From the NCBI GenBank assembly GCA_001312325.1, contig BBDJ01000007.1, positions 1-64,000 on the forward strand: a stretch of DNA of 64,000 nucleotides. The letters run 5' to 3'. The notes beneath the pieces were generated by a model. It did no database searches, was not told the DNA's origin, and saw only the letters and a list, made by a program, of their open reading frames with translations. The position numbers and the translations under genes are program-made. The DNA is from Lysinibacillus pakistanensis (GTDB lineage: Bacteria; Bacillota; Bacilli; Bacillales_A; Planococcaceae). Shown piece by piece: positions 17,576 to 27,782 of this stretch. How positions within the stretch are numbered: position 1 is the first letter of the stretch; each line of letters starts with the position of its first letter.

Positions 17576-18486
17576 ATGACTAACTGGGACGACATAAAAA
17601 AAAGAGTGGGAAACCACAAGTATAACTTTAGCTAATTTAGCTAAGAAACATGATATTAAATTAGGTACATTAAAAAGCCGAAAAAGCAGAGATGCGGAAA
17701 AAGGCGAAGAGTGGATAAGGGTTGCAACCAATGATAAAAAGGTTGCAACCCTTTCTGATTCGGTTGCAACCAAAAAAAGGAGCTCCTAGAGGCAATAAGA
17801 ACGCTGTAGGTAATAACGGTGGCGCTCCGAAAGGTAACAAGAATGCTTTAGGCAATAAAGGCGGTGCCGCTCCATTCAGAAACAAGAATGCTGTTACAAC
17901 TGGCGAATATGAGACGATAATGTGGGATTACCTAGACGATGAAGAAAAAGAAATCTTTGAATCCATTGAAACGGACCCGCTTTTTCAAATTGATATAACC
18001 ATACGTGAGTTGACAATAAGACAGCGTAGGATGATGAAGCGGATTAAAAATGTTGAGAATGGTCTTTCAGAAAAGCAACGGCGTGTACTGAAGCAATTGC
18101 GCAAAGTGAAAGAAGCCGCTTCTACTTATGATGAAGAAACAGGCGAAACTAAAACGGTGCCAATTGTTAAAGAGCGATTGGTGACTGTTGAGGTTGATGA
18201 AACTGACTTTAGAGCCATCGACGATATTTTAAGCATTGAAGATGCTTTAACTAGAATTACTAAACAACTTGTGCAAGCTTTAAAACAAAAGCATGACATT
18301 GAAAAATCATATAGTGAACAGGAATCAAGACTCGAACTTTTGCAGCTTAAATCAGAAAAGATTAAAGCTGATATTGCGAAAGTTCGTTCGGAAACAAAGG
18401 GTACTGGTGGTAGTAACACCATAGGCGTTGATCTAAGTAATTTAACACCAGAGGAGTTGAGAGCTATTGCCAATTCTAAGCGATGA
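17576..18486 (+). CDS. terS: Terminase small subunit
   Basis: About 303 residues after repair of an 8-A run (near 17597) and a 7-A run (17772-17778). The N-terminus is a HTH (WETTSITLANLAKKHDIKLG). Then come VAT repeats and two GAPKGNKNA-type repeats, typical of PBSX/phi105-type small subunits, then long helices for oligomerisation. It recognises phage DNA and activates the large subunit. GGAGGTG is 13 bases from the ATG, a little far. Three palindromes inside the gene may be its pac site. Confidence 0.88.
17720..17771. repeat. Three GGTTGCAACC palindromes at 21-bp spacing
   Basis: Perfect 10-bp palindromes start at 17720, 17741 and 17762. The spacing is exactly 21 bp, two helical turns, so they face the same side of the DNA. 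They lie in terS, where packaging sites often are. The same DNA encodes the VAT repeats of the protein. Confidence 0.7.
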
Positions 18487-19928
18487 GGAAATGAATGTAC
18501 TGGCATATGAAGCGGAAAAAGAACTGGCAACCCGCTTCTACCGTGATTATGTTGAGTATGTACATCACGGCCATTATGAGCATTATCGACACACTGAATT
18601 AATTTGTGATGTGCTCCAACGTGTGGCTGATGGTGAACAATTATCCATATTAATAGAGATGCCACCACGACATGGAAAAAGTTTGACGGTAACTGAATCG
18701 TTTCCATCTTTTTATTTGGGTAAAAATCCTGACAAGCGGGTAATTGCTGCTGCTTACTCGGATGGACTCGCAACTAAGTTTGGCCGTTTAAATCGAAATA
18801 AATTCAATGAGTTTTCCCATGATCTATTTAATGTGGAGTTATCTGAATCCAATGCAGCCACAAAGGATTGGGGCATCCAAGACAGACGGGGCGGTATGAT
18901 TTCTACTGGTATAGGTGGTTCCATCACCGGTCAAGGTGCAGACCTAATGATTATTGATGACCCTATAAAAAAATATTAAAGAAGCAATGTCACAAACAAT
19001 CCGGGACAATATTTGGGATGAGTGGGAGGCAACATTATCAACTCGTTTACATGATGGCGCGTCCGTGATTGTTATCATGACACGATGGCATGAGGACGAC
19101 CTTATAGGTCGGTTGCTGGCACGTAGCCCGCGTAAATGGATTCGTTTGCGTTTACCTGCCATTGCAGAGGATGAACAAGATTTATTAAACCGTGAAATAG
19201 GTGAGCCGTTATGTCCAGAGCTTGGCTTTGATAAGCAATGGGCAAAGGATAAAAAGGCAGAGGTTGGTTCTAGAACATGGGCATCTCTTTTCCAACAACG
19301 CCCCGCTCCTGCAGGTGGTAGCATCTTTAAACGTGAATGGATTCGCTATTACGTGCGTACAGAGGAACAGAAACGAGAATGGGGCTTAAGCGACAATGCG
19401 ATTGTATTACCTACCCATTTTGACAAGGTGGCTCAATCTTGGGATTGTACATTCAAAGATTCGTCTACAAGTGATTTTGTAGCGGGTGGCGTATGGTCAC
19501 GAAAGAAAGCTCAATATTTCCTTTTAGACGTGGATCATCGCCGTATGGGATTTGCCGACACCATGAAAGCAATACGTGCCATGTCCGACAAATGGCCGCA
19601 AGCAAGAAGTAAGTATGTGGAGGATAAGGCGAACGGTTCGGCTATTATTGAAATGTTAAAAGATGAAATTAGTGGTATTACGCCTGTTAATCCAGACGGC
19701 GGTAAAGAAGCTCGAGCACATGCAGTATCTCCTCTGTTTGAAGCGGGCAATGTTTATTTACCTCATCCTAACATGTGCCCATGGGTAGAGGATGTAATAG
19801 AAGAGCTCGTATCGTTCCCTAACGCAGCGCATGACGATTTAGTGGACATGACAACACAGGCGTTAAATCAATTGTATACAAATAATTCGAACCCGTTAGA
19901 GCGATTAAGACAATGGGCGGGTTTTTAG
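18467..19928 (+). CDS. terL: Terminase large subunit
   Basis: About 487 residues after repair of a 7-A run (near 18966). The ATPase domain has Walker A MPPRHGKS and Walker B LMIIDDP; the C-terminal nuclease shows SWDCTFKDS and a late HDDLVDM. TTG 18467 overlaps the small-subunit end and follows GAGGAG. It pumps DNA into the prohead and cuts it. Confidence 0.95.
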
Positions 19929-19942
19929 GTAGGTGATGAATA

Positions 19943-21284
19943 TTGAGTCTGCTTGAACAGGCTAGGCAGTACAAAGAGGACTTTATGCAAGGGCATGGGA
20001 AAGCTGGTGCAAAGGATAAGCTTACTCGGCAAGTGCCCGGTGTGCGCCGTAAACTGACACATGCAGAAATATCAGAACTGTATGCAGATAACCCGATTGT
20101 ACAAAATATTGTTGATATCCCAGCTGAGGATATGACAAGACACTGGTTTACGTTACGCATGAAGGATGAGCAACTTGCAAGGGATATTATGGGGCGATTG
20201 GCAGACCTTAAAGCAAAAGATGCCTTTAAGAAAATGAGGATGTACGAACGTATGCGTGGTGATGGTTTCATATCCTTAGGTGTTTCACAAAAAGCTCATT
20301 TTGAGTTAAAAGATCCTTTGAAATTAGATAGTCTGCTTACTATAGATTACCTGCATCCATTTTCATCAATAAAAGTAAGTGAGCTGTTAATTAATGATGA
20401 TGTTTTTGATAACGACTATGGAAAGTTGGAAAATTTACGAATTAATCGTGCATCTAGGAGCGGTATTCAAGCCGTAGAAACAGAATCACTTGTACATTAT
20501 TCGCGTGTATTACATGACCAAACGAGGCGCTTAGAGGATGAAGAAGAGGGCATGTCATTGTTAGAGTCGCTATATGATGCCATTACAGTGCTTGACACCT
20601 CCCTGTGGTCCGTTGGTCAAATATTACATGATTTCACATTCAAGGTGTATGGATCAGAAGATGTCAAAAATATTTCTCCTGCAGAGAAAAAAAGAAATGA
20701 GTATGTTACTCGATTTCATGTTTAGGGCAGAATCATTGGCAATTATCGGAGCAGGTGAAACACTCACAAAGCAATCAACTCCCATATCTGGAATTAAAGA
20801 ATTGCTTGATTTTGCATGGGAATATACAGCAGCAGCTGCACGTATGCCGAAGTCAGTTATTAAGGGGCAAGAAGCCGGCACGCTTACAGGTGCACAATAC
20901 GATATTATGAACTACTATGCTCGTATTACTTCTGCACAAGAAAATGAAATGAAACCGCTTCTTGAACAGCTTATCCGCATGTTGTTGTGGGCTGAAAATG
21001 AACCAGGTGGACGAATCGATCCAGATAAAGTTGAATGGGAAATTAAATTCAATCCGCTTTGGTCTGTCGATTCGAAAACAGATGCAGAAATCCGGAAAAT
21101 AGTTGCTGAAACCGATCAAATATATTTGTCCAATGGCGTCATTTCTGAGGATGAAATACGAGAAGTCCGCTTCGGGCAATTTGGTGTGTCTGATGACTTC
21201 AAATTTAGTGGTGATAGTGCTGATATAGAACGTATGGCGAATGAAGTTTATGGCGCATGGAAGGAAAACGGTACACATGGCTAA
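19943..21284 (+). CDS. Portal protein (DUF1073 family)
   Basis: About 446 residues after repair of a 7-A run (near 20687). TTG 19943 follows AGGTGATG. The order directly after terL and motifs VQNIVDIPAEDMTRHWF and the late MNYYARITSAQE fit DUF1073 portals. It forms the dodecameric ring at the packaging vertex. Confidence 0.9.
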
Positions 21285-22557
21285 ACGTGTACCCCCTACA
21301 CGCTTCCCTGACGTTGTTATTGCATCCTATTACCGCTCCATCGATAAACTTGTACAAGAAGCGGGCAAGATAACATTAGCCATCTATGATACGCAATTAA
21401 AAGAATACATCGACAACAACCGCGCAGACAGTAGCGGTTTTTTTGTTGAGGATGGACCATTAGATTTCATCAAAAAAAGTATTAAATAGTATGAAAAATG
21501 CGATAAGCCATACTTACTCACAACGTAAAGTAAATACAACAGCTAATTCCTTCATGAAAAATTTGAACCAAGTGAATAAAACGAATATGGAGCAACAAGG
21601 TAGAGTACGCGGTATTAATCCAAATGACTCAGAGCCTTGGCTTGGCCCATTCATGAAAGAAAATGTTGAGAAAAATGTTGGCTACATCACCAATATTCGC
21701 GATGATTACACCAAAAAAATTGAAAACATTGTGCTAGATGGTGTAAATAATGGCAACAGTCATAAGCAGATACGCCAGCAACTTGAGGACCAAATTGACA
21801 TGTCTCGTAGACGAGCTGAATTTGTAGCTGTAGATCAAACTGGCAGCCTTTTTGGACAGATGACTGCTCAACGTCATCAAAACATGGGCGTTAATCGCTT
21901 TAGATGGCGTACATCGAAGGATGAACGGGTAAGAAAATCACATAAAGAACTTGAGGATAAGATATTTTCTTATGATGATCCACCGGCTGTCGGTTTACCT
22001 GGTGAGGATTTCCGATGTCGTTGTATTGCACTCCCTATTTTCGATGATGATGAGGAAGAAATTGAATCGACAACGGAACAGCCTGTTTATGAGGAATTGA
22101 CAGAGGAAGAAACGAGGGCTGTGAATCAATATATTAGCTCGGATTCCTATAAATTGAATGATAAGTTGAGAAGAGAATTGCCTCTTGATAAGCAGGATGA
22201 GACTCTAATAAAAAAAATTTAGATGCAGCCTTAAAGAAAGTACCAAAGTATGAAGGTGATTTAAGTCGCTCGCTGTATTTTTATAACGATGAAGATTTAA
22301 ATAATTTTATGAGTAGTCATATGCTAGGTTCTGTAGTGATGTATAATGAATTTATTTCCACTACCAAAGGTGATGTTTATAATTTTGATGGTCAAGTTCA
22401 ATTGTATATTTTGGATGCTGAAAATGGTAGAAATATTAGTCATTTCAATGAAGGTAAACAAGAAATATTATATGAGCGAGAATCGAAATTCAAAGTGAAA
22501 AACATCGAAGAAATAAATGGCACTTATCACATTCAATTGGAGGAATACGATGAGTAA
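21277..22557 (+). CDS. SPP1 gp7-type minor head protein fused to an ADP-ribosyltransferase-like domain
   Basis: About 426 residues after repair of a 7-A run (21472-21478) and an 8-A run (22210-22217). The middle part is the gp7/MuF head-morphogenesis domain (RWRTSKDERVRKSHKELE; GEDFRCRC). The last 120 residues resemble an R-S-E ADP-ribosyltransferase: an Arg in GDLSRSLYF, FISTTKG and KQEILYERESKFKV. The classic ExE reads KxE, so activity is uncertain. It may be injected with DNA, as for other MuF-fused effectors. Confidence 0.82.
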
Positions 22558-22706
22558 TAAAAAAACCTTTCAGCGATCCAAGATGGACACAGCCGTTAGG
22601 AGGAAAAGTTATTAGGAAAGTTGAGTTTACGGAAGAGGAAAAGCAAGAAAACAAAAAGAAGTTTCGAGAACACCTAAAGAAAATCGGTGTAATAAAAGAA
22701 GAGTGA
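22550..22706 (+). CDS. Hypothetical small protein
   Basis: About 52 residues after repair of a 7-A run near 22560; starts inside the end of the preceding gene (GATGAG). The C-terminal half is a charged helix (EFTEEEKQENKKKFREHLKK). No family recognised. Confidence 0.55.
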
Positions 22707-22786
22707 AAACACGTAACTGCAAAGGGTTAGGTGTTTTTATTTTGGTCAAAATCCCAAACACTTGGGAAAATGAGAGGATGGTTTTA

Positions 22787-23059
22787 ATGAAAATACGAGA
22801 ATTAAAAGTACCAGTGAGCATTACGCAGCAATTACCAGCTGGACAAGTACGTTACAGCCAAACATCTTATGTAGGTGAGGTTTCACATGATCTTACAATC
22901 GAGGGTAGTGTTGATGATGTGTTGAAAGTCTTAAGAAATGAATCAATCACAAATATCAAACTAAATATCGCTCCTGATATAAACAAAGATGAACTAGGAA
23001 ATGTCATCGAGAAAGCAATAGAGCAGGCGTTTTCAGAAGAGCCTGCTCTATTGCTTTGA
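22787..23059 (+). CDS. Hypothetical phage protein
   Basis: 90 residues from ATG 22787 (GAGAGGATGG upstream). The C-terminus overlaps a very strong hairpin. No family recognised. Confidence 0.6.
   Translation: MKIRELKVPVSITQQLPAGQVRYSQTSYVGEVSHDLTIEGSVDDVLKVLRNESITNIKLNIAPDINKDELGNVIEKAIEQAFSEEPALLL
23012..23057 (+). other. 17-bp perfect hairpin across the end of a coding region
   Basis: AAAGCAATAGAGCAGGC (23012-23028) pairs perfectly with 23041-23057, with a 12-base loop. The stop codon follows immediately and there is no T run, so it is not an ordinary terminator. It could block exonucleases or tune expression between early head genes and capsid genes. Confidence 0.6.
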
Positions 23060-23073
23060 AAGGGGGTGAAATC

Positions 23074-23304
23074 ATGCCGATGTCACCAAAAAGTTGTGTT
23101 AGCGCAGAATTAGAGAGTCGCTATTCTTATCATTCTCCAAAAGAGGACCAACCGAAGCGATATGAGGCTTTGCGAGCCAAAACAAAGGAGCTGGCTCATA
23201 TGATTGATGAGTTATGTCCTAACAGCTGCGAAAGATCGTCTGCACATACGAATTTACAACAGGCGATTATGTGGGCTAATGCTTCTATAGCTATCAATGA
23301 ATAG
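23074..23304 (+). CDS. Acb2/Tad1-hairpin-family small protein (candidate anti-CBASS sponge)
   Basis: 76 residues from ATG 23074 (AAAGGGGG upstream). The C-terminal 45 residues (RAKTKELAHMIDELCPNS, then ERSSAHTNLQQAIMWANASI) carry the helical-hairpin signature KELA...CP.S.E.S.A...L..A.MWANA.IA of the Acb2/Tad1 family (DUF7681). Acb2 proteins bind the cyclic nucleotides that activate CBASS defence. Its place among head genes is usual for such homologues. Sequestration by this protein is inferred. Confidence 0.72.
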   Translation: MPMSPKSCVSAELESRYSYHSPKEDQPKRYEALRAKTKELAHMIDELCPNSCERSSAHTNLQQAIMWANASIAINE

Positions 23305-23315
23305 GAGGAAATAGC

Positions 23316-24395
23316 TTGAAACTACAACGCTATGACCGCAGTTTAATAAACGATTATGCAGAGACACCAGAAGGGTATTTAACGGTACGTGTGCCGATTA
23401 CTCGTCCTGGTGTTTTTCCATATCAACGAACAGATGGCACGGTGCAAATGGAAGCGAAGCTGCCTGATGAGATTTTCAGTGATCGCACAATGTTTTCAGC
23501 CCGCTCCAAGCCTGTTACAGACGAACATCCAAATGAACCGGTGACTTTAGATAACTATCAAACTTATGCTAAAGGGATGAGTCATACAGATGCCCATGTA
23601 GAAGATTTGAAGCTCTATGTATCCATGACTATTACGGATAAGGATCTTATTCAAAAGGTTTATGATGGCAAGCGGGACATCAGCATCGGCTTTATGAGTG
23701 ACGTTGTTGCAGAAGCGGGCACATATAACGGTCAGCCATACGATTATGTACAACGCAATATCGAAATTAATCATATTGCCATTGTAGAGCAGGGGCGAGC
23801 GGGTCCGGAAGTAGCCATCCGCTCCGACTCAGATGCATGGCAGATGGATTCAAATGAAGGAGGAAAAAGCAAAATGGCAAAAGTTAAAATTGAAGAAAAT
23901 GAATATGAGGTAGATGCAGCTGTAAAGACTTATATTGATAGCCTAAAGGCGAAAGCAGAAACGGCCAAAGTGAAGGGCGACAGCGCAGATGCGTTGCAAG
24001 GTCGCTATGATGCGTTAGAAGTAAAGCTTCAAAATACCGAAAATGAGCTGCAATCACTTAAAGAAAAGCAAGTGTCAGCAGATGAATTAGATAAGCAAGT
24101 TGAAGCACGTGTGCAGCTTATTAGCACAACAAAGCCATTACTAGGCGATTCATTCGACTTCTCAGGTAAAACAGAACGTGCCATTAAAGAAGCAGTTATT
24201 GCAACAACTAAACAGGATTTTAAAGGTGATGGTAAATCAGACGATTATATCAACGCCTTTTTTGATGCAACGATTGAGCAAGTAGCTACTCAAGGCTTTT
24301 CTTCTACTGGTGCTAACTCAATCATTACTGGTGATGCGAGTCAAAGTACAGATATAAATGCAATGCAAGCGCAACGTTTGAATATGCGCTCTTAA
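23316..24395 (+). CDS. DUF2213 protein: head maturation protease with scaffold
   Basis: 359 residues, unbroken. The N-terminal half (about 1-180) is the DUF2213 region (TDEHPNEPVTLDNY; KRDISIGFM; EINHIAIVEQGRAGPEV), a prohead-protease-like fold. The C-terminal half is a coiled-coil scaffold (LQNTENELQSLKEKQVSADE). An internal ribosome-binding site and ATG at 23874 would give the scaffold alone. Confidence 0.85.
   Translation: MKLQRYDRSLINDYAETPEGYLTVRVPITRPGVFPYQRTDGTVQMEAKLPDEIFSDRTMFSARSKPVTDEHPNEPVTLDNYQTYAKGMSHTDAHVEDLKLYVSMTITDKDLIQKVYDGKRDISIGFMSDVVAEAGTYNGQPYDYVQRNIEINHIAIVEQGRAGPEVAIRSDSDAWQMDSNEGGKSKMAKVKIEENEYEVDAAVKTYIDSLKAKAETAKVKGDSADALQGRYDALEVKLQNTENELQSLKEKQVSADELDKQVEARVQLISTTKPLLGDSFDFSGKTERAIKEAVIATTKQDFKGDGKSDDYINAFFDATIEQVATQGFSSTGANSIITGDASQSTDINAMQAQRLNMRS
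23857..23876 (+). promoter_or_regulatory. Internal ribosome-binding site and start for a nested scaffold protein
   Basis: AAGGAGG (23857-23863) is 10 bases before the in-frame ATG 23874-23876, exactly at the protease/scaffold boundary. The nested product would be 173 residues (23874-24395), like lambda Nu3 inside C. Confidence 0.65.
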
Positions 24396-24421
24396 TTTAT
24401 TCATAAAGGAGGGCTATTAAT

Positions 24422-24868
24422 ATGGCCATTACAGAATACGGACAGTACATGTCGATTGCAGGCAGTCCAGGACAATTAGCAAACTATCAGGAGTATGCTG
24501 CAGACAGTTATCCTGCTAAGGAAGTTATCCCTTATGGAGCGGCTGTGCAGTTGAGCGCGGACGGTACCGGTGTAATACCAGTTAAAACAGGAGGTTCACC
24601 GATCGGTATTGCGTTGTCACGTGGGATTCATGACTACACAACAAATGCAGATGACCAAAAATATTTAGTCGGCCAACCAGTACCGGTTGTTAAGCGTGGC
24701 AATATTTTTGTTGTTGCTGGTGGGGATATCGTAAATGGCACTGCTGTTCAAGTTGATGCTGATACAGGCAAATTTGTACCAAGTGCTGGTATCCCATTTG
24801 TTCGAGCAGTTTTCCGCTCCAACGCTACTGTAGATACGTTAGTACAAATTGAAATTAACTTACCTTAA
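24422..24868 (+). CDS. DUF2190-type capsid decoration (cement) protein
   Basis: 148 residues, unbroken, AGGAGG upstream. The beta-rich segments (GQPVPVVKRGNIFVVAGGDI; VQVDADTGKFVP) and position directly before the major capsid gene match DUF2190 cement proteins. Confidence 0.82.
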   Translation: MAITEYGQYMSIAGSPGQLANYQEYAADSYPAKEVIPYGAAVQLSADGTGVIPVKTGGSPIGIALSRGIHDYTTNADDQKYLVGQPVPVVKRGNIFVVAGGDIVNGTAVQVDADTGKFVPSAGIPFVRAVFRSNATVDTLVQIEINLP

Positions 24869-24882
24869 AGGAGGAACAATCA

Positions 24883-25783
24883 ATGTCACAATTTCGTGAA
24901 GATGCTTTACTACGCCCACAAGATTTAGAGGCAGTAGATAAGAAAATTTATGAGCCAAAGAAAGAAGAGTTAAAGGCTCGTACCATTTTAAATGTAAAAA
25001 CAGATGTACCTGCAGGTGCGGAGACATACTCTTATGATGTTATGACACGCGCGGGTGCAGCTAAAATCTTAGCACCAGGAGCAACAGATATTCCCCTAGT
25101 AGATGCTGATTTAAAACGCCATACGGTCAATATTTATTCCATTGCAACAGCCTTTAACTTATCTGTACAAGAAATTCGTAATGCACAAATGGCGCGCCGT
25201 CCCGTTGAAGTGACAAAAGCTGATACAGCTCGCAAAGCCATTGCAGAGAAGGAAAATAAACTTGTGTGGATGGGTGACAAAGAACATAACATTTTAGGTG
25301 TTGTGAATGCCACTGGTATTCAAGTGTTAGCTGTGCCAAACAATGAAGCGGGCACATCAACAAAATGGAAGGACAAAAAAAGGTGTCGATATTGTAGAGG
25401 ACATCAAAAAGGCGAAAAACTTAGTTAATAAGTTGCCTGGTCATGAAGCAGATACGCTTTTAGTAGCTGCAGAACAATACGAACATTTAGAAAAAGTCTA
25501 CAATGAACATACAATGCAGACATGTTTACAGTACATTCAATCACAAAATTGGTTCAAACGTATTGATTATACGTCTGATCTTAATGCGCAAGGCACAGCA
25601 GGCACAGATTGCTTTTTAGTATTTGATTCTTCTCCTGATGTGGTGGAAATGCTTGTATCGATGGATATTACACGTCATCCACAAGAGTACAAGTTCCCTA
25701 ATTACAAAATTCCATTGGAAGAGCGTTGCGGCGGTGCAATTGTACGTTATCCTATGGCTATCGTGCGCGGGGAGGGTATCTAA
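24883..25783 (+). CDS. Major capsid protein (DUF2184-like, HK97 fold)
   Basis: About 299 residues after repair of a 7-A run (near 25375). AGGAGG precedes the ATG. The motif SYDVMTRAGAAKILAPGATD, then FNLSVQEIRNAQM, and a late GGAIVRYPMAIVRG match DUF2184 capsid proteins. It assembles the icosahedral shell. Confidence 0.87.
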
Positions 25784-26105
25784 TGTTAGTACACAACAAA
25801 GGTAATTACACACGAATTGCAAATGATGTAAAGGTTATTCCGGGCGCAAATACATTACAAGAAGCTGAATATATGGCTTTTGTTGCACACCCAATCATTA
25901 AAGGTTTAATTAAAAACGGCGAAATTGTTGTACCAGAAGGACAAAAAAAACCGCTTCTCTCAAGGATTTAGATGCAGATGAAGCAATGAAACTTGTAAAA
26001 GATACGTTTTCTATCGAATTTTTAGAGAAATTTAAAGAAGATGAGAAACGCAAAACGGTTTTAGCTGCTATTGATGCTCAAATTGCTGAAATTAAAGGGA
26101 ACTAA
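25783..26105 (+). CDS. Head-associated protein of unknown function
   Basis: About 107 residues; starts at the TAATG junction with the capsid gene. An 8-A run near 25943 breaks the frame; both halves join into EGQK..TASLKDLDADEA. A short N-terminal beta part (MLVHNKGNYTRIANDVKVIP) is followed by helices. Probably a head completion or stabilising protein. Confidence 0.6.
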
Positions 26106-26126
26106 TATGAAAGTGAGGTGTATTTT

Positions 26127-26492
26127 ATGCCTACTTTAACAACAATTGAACGTGTGCGCTTATTAGGAGCGGAATTTGAGGCTATTTCTGACGCCCGACT
26201 GGAGTTATGTATTGAGGATGCTTCGCTGGAAGTGTCCTCTTTGGGTATCCCTGTGGCGCATCATGAGCGCCTTACACGCTATTTAGCTGCACACCTAGCC
26301 ATTCTATCAATGGAGCCGAAACAAGCTGTTATACGCGAAAAAGTAGACGTTATTGAGCGCCAATATAGCGATCCAAATAAAAACTTAGGAATTTTAGGCA
26401 CTAAGTATGGTCAAGAATATCAACGCATCTTGGAAGATTTAGCAGAGCTAGAAAATGAACCAAAAAAACACTTGAATTTGATGGTGATTTAG
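26127..26492 (+). CDS. Head-tail connector (DUF4054-like)
   Basis: About 121 residues from ATG 26127 with GAGGTG upstream. Helical (RLLGAEFEAISDARLELCIE; HERLTRYLAAHLAIL), typical of connector proteins. A 7-A run at 26462-26468 makes the C-terminus uncertain: with six A it would stop near 26475. Confidence 0.7.
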   Translation: MPTLTTIERVRLLGAEFEAISDARLELCIEDASLEVSSLGIPVAHHERLTRYLAAHLAILSMEPKQAVIREKVDVIERQYSDPNKNLGILGTKYGQEYQRILEDLAELENEPKKHLNLMVI

Positions 26493-26954
26493 ATGAGTGT
26501 ACAAATTCAAAACAGGAACAATATTCCTCGAATCATACAATCACTAAAGGAATTGAGAAAATATGAAATCGAAGTAGGGATTTTCGGAGGACAGGGAGCC
26601 GAATATGTCATGATTGCGGCAGTACATGAGTTTGGAGTCACAATCCGTAAAGGAAGCGGATCAATTGTCATTCCCGAACGGTCATTTTTACGGTCCACAT
26701 TCGATGAAAAGCAAGATGAATGGGTTAAATTTATGAAAAAGCAAATGGAACATTTATTAAATCTTCGCATCAACGCTCGAACATTATGTGAACGACTGGG
26801 TGCAAAGATGGTAGCGGATGTCCAGGAGAAAATAACCGATTTAGATACGCCACCCAATGCACCAGCTACTATTGCTCAGAAAGGCTCTAGTAATCCGTTG
26901 ATTGATAGTGGTGGCTTGCGTATGCGTATTACTTACAAGGTGGTGCAAAAATAA
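26493..26954 (+). CDS. Head-tail joining protein (Mu gpG/HK97 gp10-like)
   Basis: 153 residues, unbroken. VGIFGGQGAEYVMIAAVHEFG and IPERSFLRSTFDE, then NPLIDSGGLRMRITYKV, are characteristic of this tail-completion family. Confidence 0.82.
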   Translation: MSVQIQNRNNIPRIIQSLKELRKYEIEVGIFGGQGAEYVMIAAVHEFGVTIRKGSGSIVIPERSFLRSTFDEKQDEWVKFMKKQMEHLLNLRINARTLCERLGAKMVADVQEKITDLDTPPNAPATIAQKGSSNPLIDSGGLRMRITYKVVQK

Positions 26955-27295
26955 TGCCCGAAAAGATGTTGTTTGCCTCTGTTATCCAATCGCAAGGTGT
27001 GCCTTTTGTGGCATTTTTAGAGAGCGAGGGTGATTATGTTGATGGCGATTGGTTTGATGGTCAGGAAGTATCTAAGGAAATGCTAGGCATTATCTTGCCC
27101 CTATCTAATGATGATGTAAAGTATGTAGAAAATGGCATATATACTGTCAAGGAGCGAAAGTTGCTGACGGTAGAGCAAATTCCAGAAGACACTAAGGTAG
27201 AATATAATGGCTCAAAATATACTGTACAAGCCTTCAAGGATTATTCAGCATATACAGACGTGAATATCTATCTAATGCGGTGGCGCGAAAAATGA
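26954..27295 (+). CDS. Head-tail interface protein, hypothetical
   Basis: 113 residues; its start overlaps the previous stop (ATAATG). Beta-rich (VEYNGSKYTVQAFKDYSAYT). Placement between joining and neck proteins suggests a connector. Confidence 0.6.
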   Translation: MPEKMLFASVIQSQGVPFVAFLESEGDYVDGDWFDGQEVSKEMLGIILPLSNDDVKYVENGIYTVKERKLLTVEQIPEDTKVEYNGSKYTVQAFKDYSAYTDVNIYLMRWREK

Positions 27296-27778
27296 ATTTA
27301 ATGAAATTAATTCGTAATGAAGTAGCTGCTGAAACATCGATAACGATTATTCGTGCAGATCAGCTCGGAAAGTTGCCATCTTTGCCATATGCTACTTACA
27401 AAATCATTGGAGATAGGAAAGGGCGAGGTCGTGAAAATCTTTCTCACACAAACCAACCTGACGCCTTAATTGAAACACGATCACAGGAACGCAACGCCAC
27501 AATTTCATTCAATGTATACGGAACTTCGCATGATAACGCTTATGAAGTAGCTTCACAGCTTCGGAGGTGGTTTGAGGGGCGAGGTTCTTTCTTTTTAGAT
27601 GCTTTGGACGTGGCAATTGCTAGTATTTCAGAAGTTGGAAATCGAACAACTTTTTTTAATTGATTCCTATGATGAGAAATGGGGATTCGATGTGATTATT
27701 CGTTACAACGAAACAAATGAATATGAAATTGATTACTTCGATAAAGTCGAATACGAATTAACAGTAGAAAGGGAGTGA
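27292..27778 (+). CDS. Neck/tail terminator protein (LIC_12616-like)
   Basis: About 162 residues from ATG 27292, overlapping the previous stop. A 7-T run (27651-27657) breaks the frame; the repaired C-terminus reads WGFDVIIRYNETNEYE. The pattern LPYATYKIIGDRKGRGREN and ERNATISFNVYG fits this neck-terminator family. Confidence 0.7.
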
Positions 27779-27782
27779 TGTC

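Noticed and set aside
17720..17771. CRISPR array
   Set aside because: Only three 10-bp palindromes inside a gene, no spacers of 30 bp and no cas genes in the window.
18126..18773. Long antisense ORF over terS/terL
   Set aside because: It lies opposite clear terminase genes, has no ribosome-binding site and a shadow-like composition.
25616..25822. Small ORFs in other frames at the end of the capsid gene
   Set aside because: Overlap the capsid frame and its coupled successor; no start signals.
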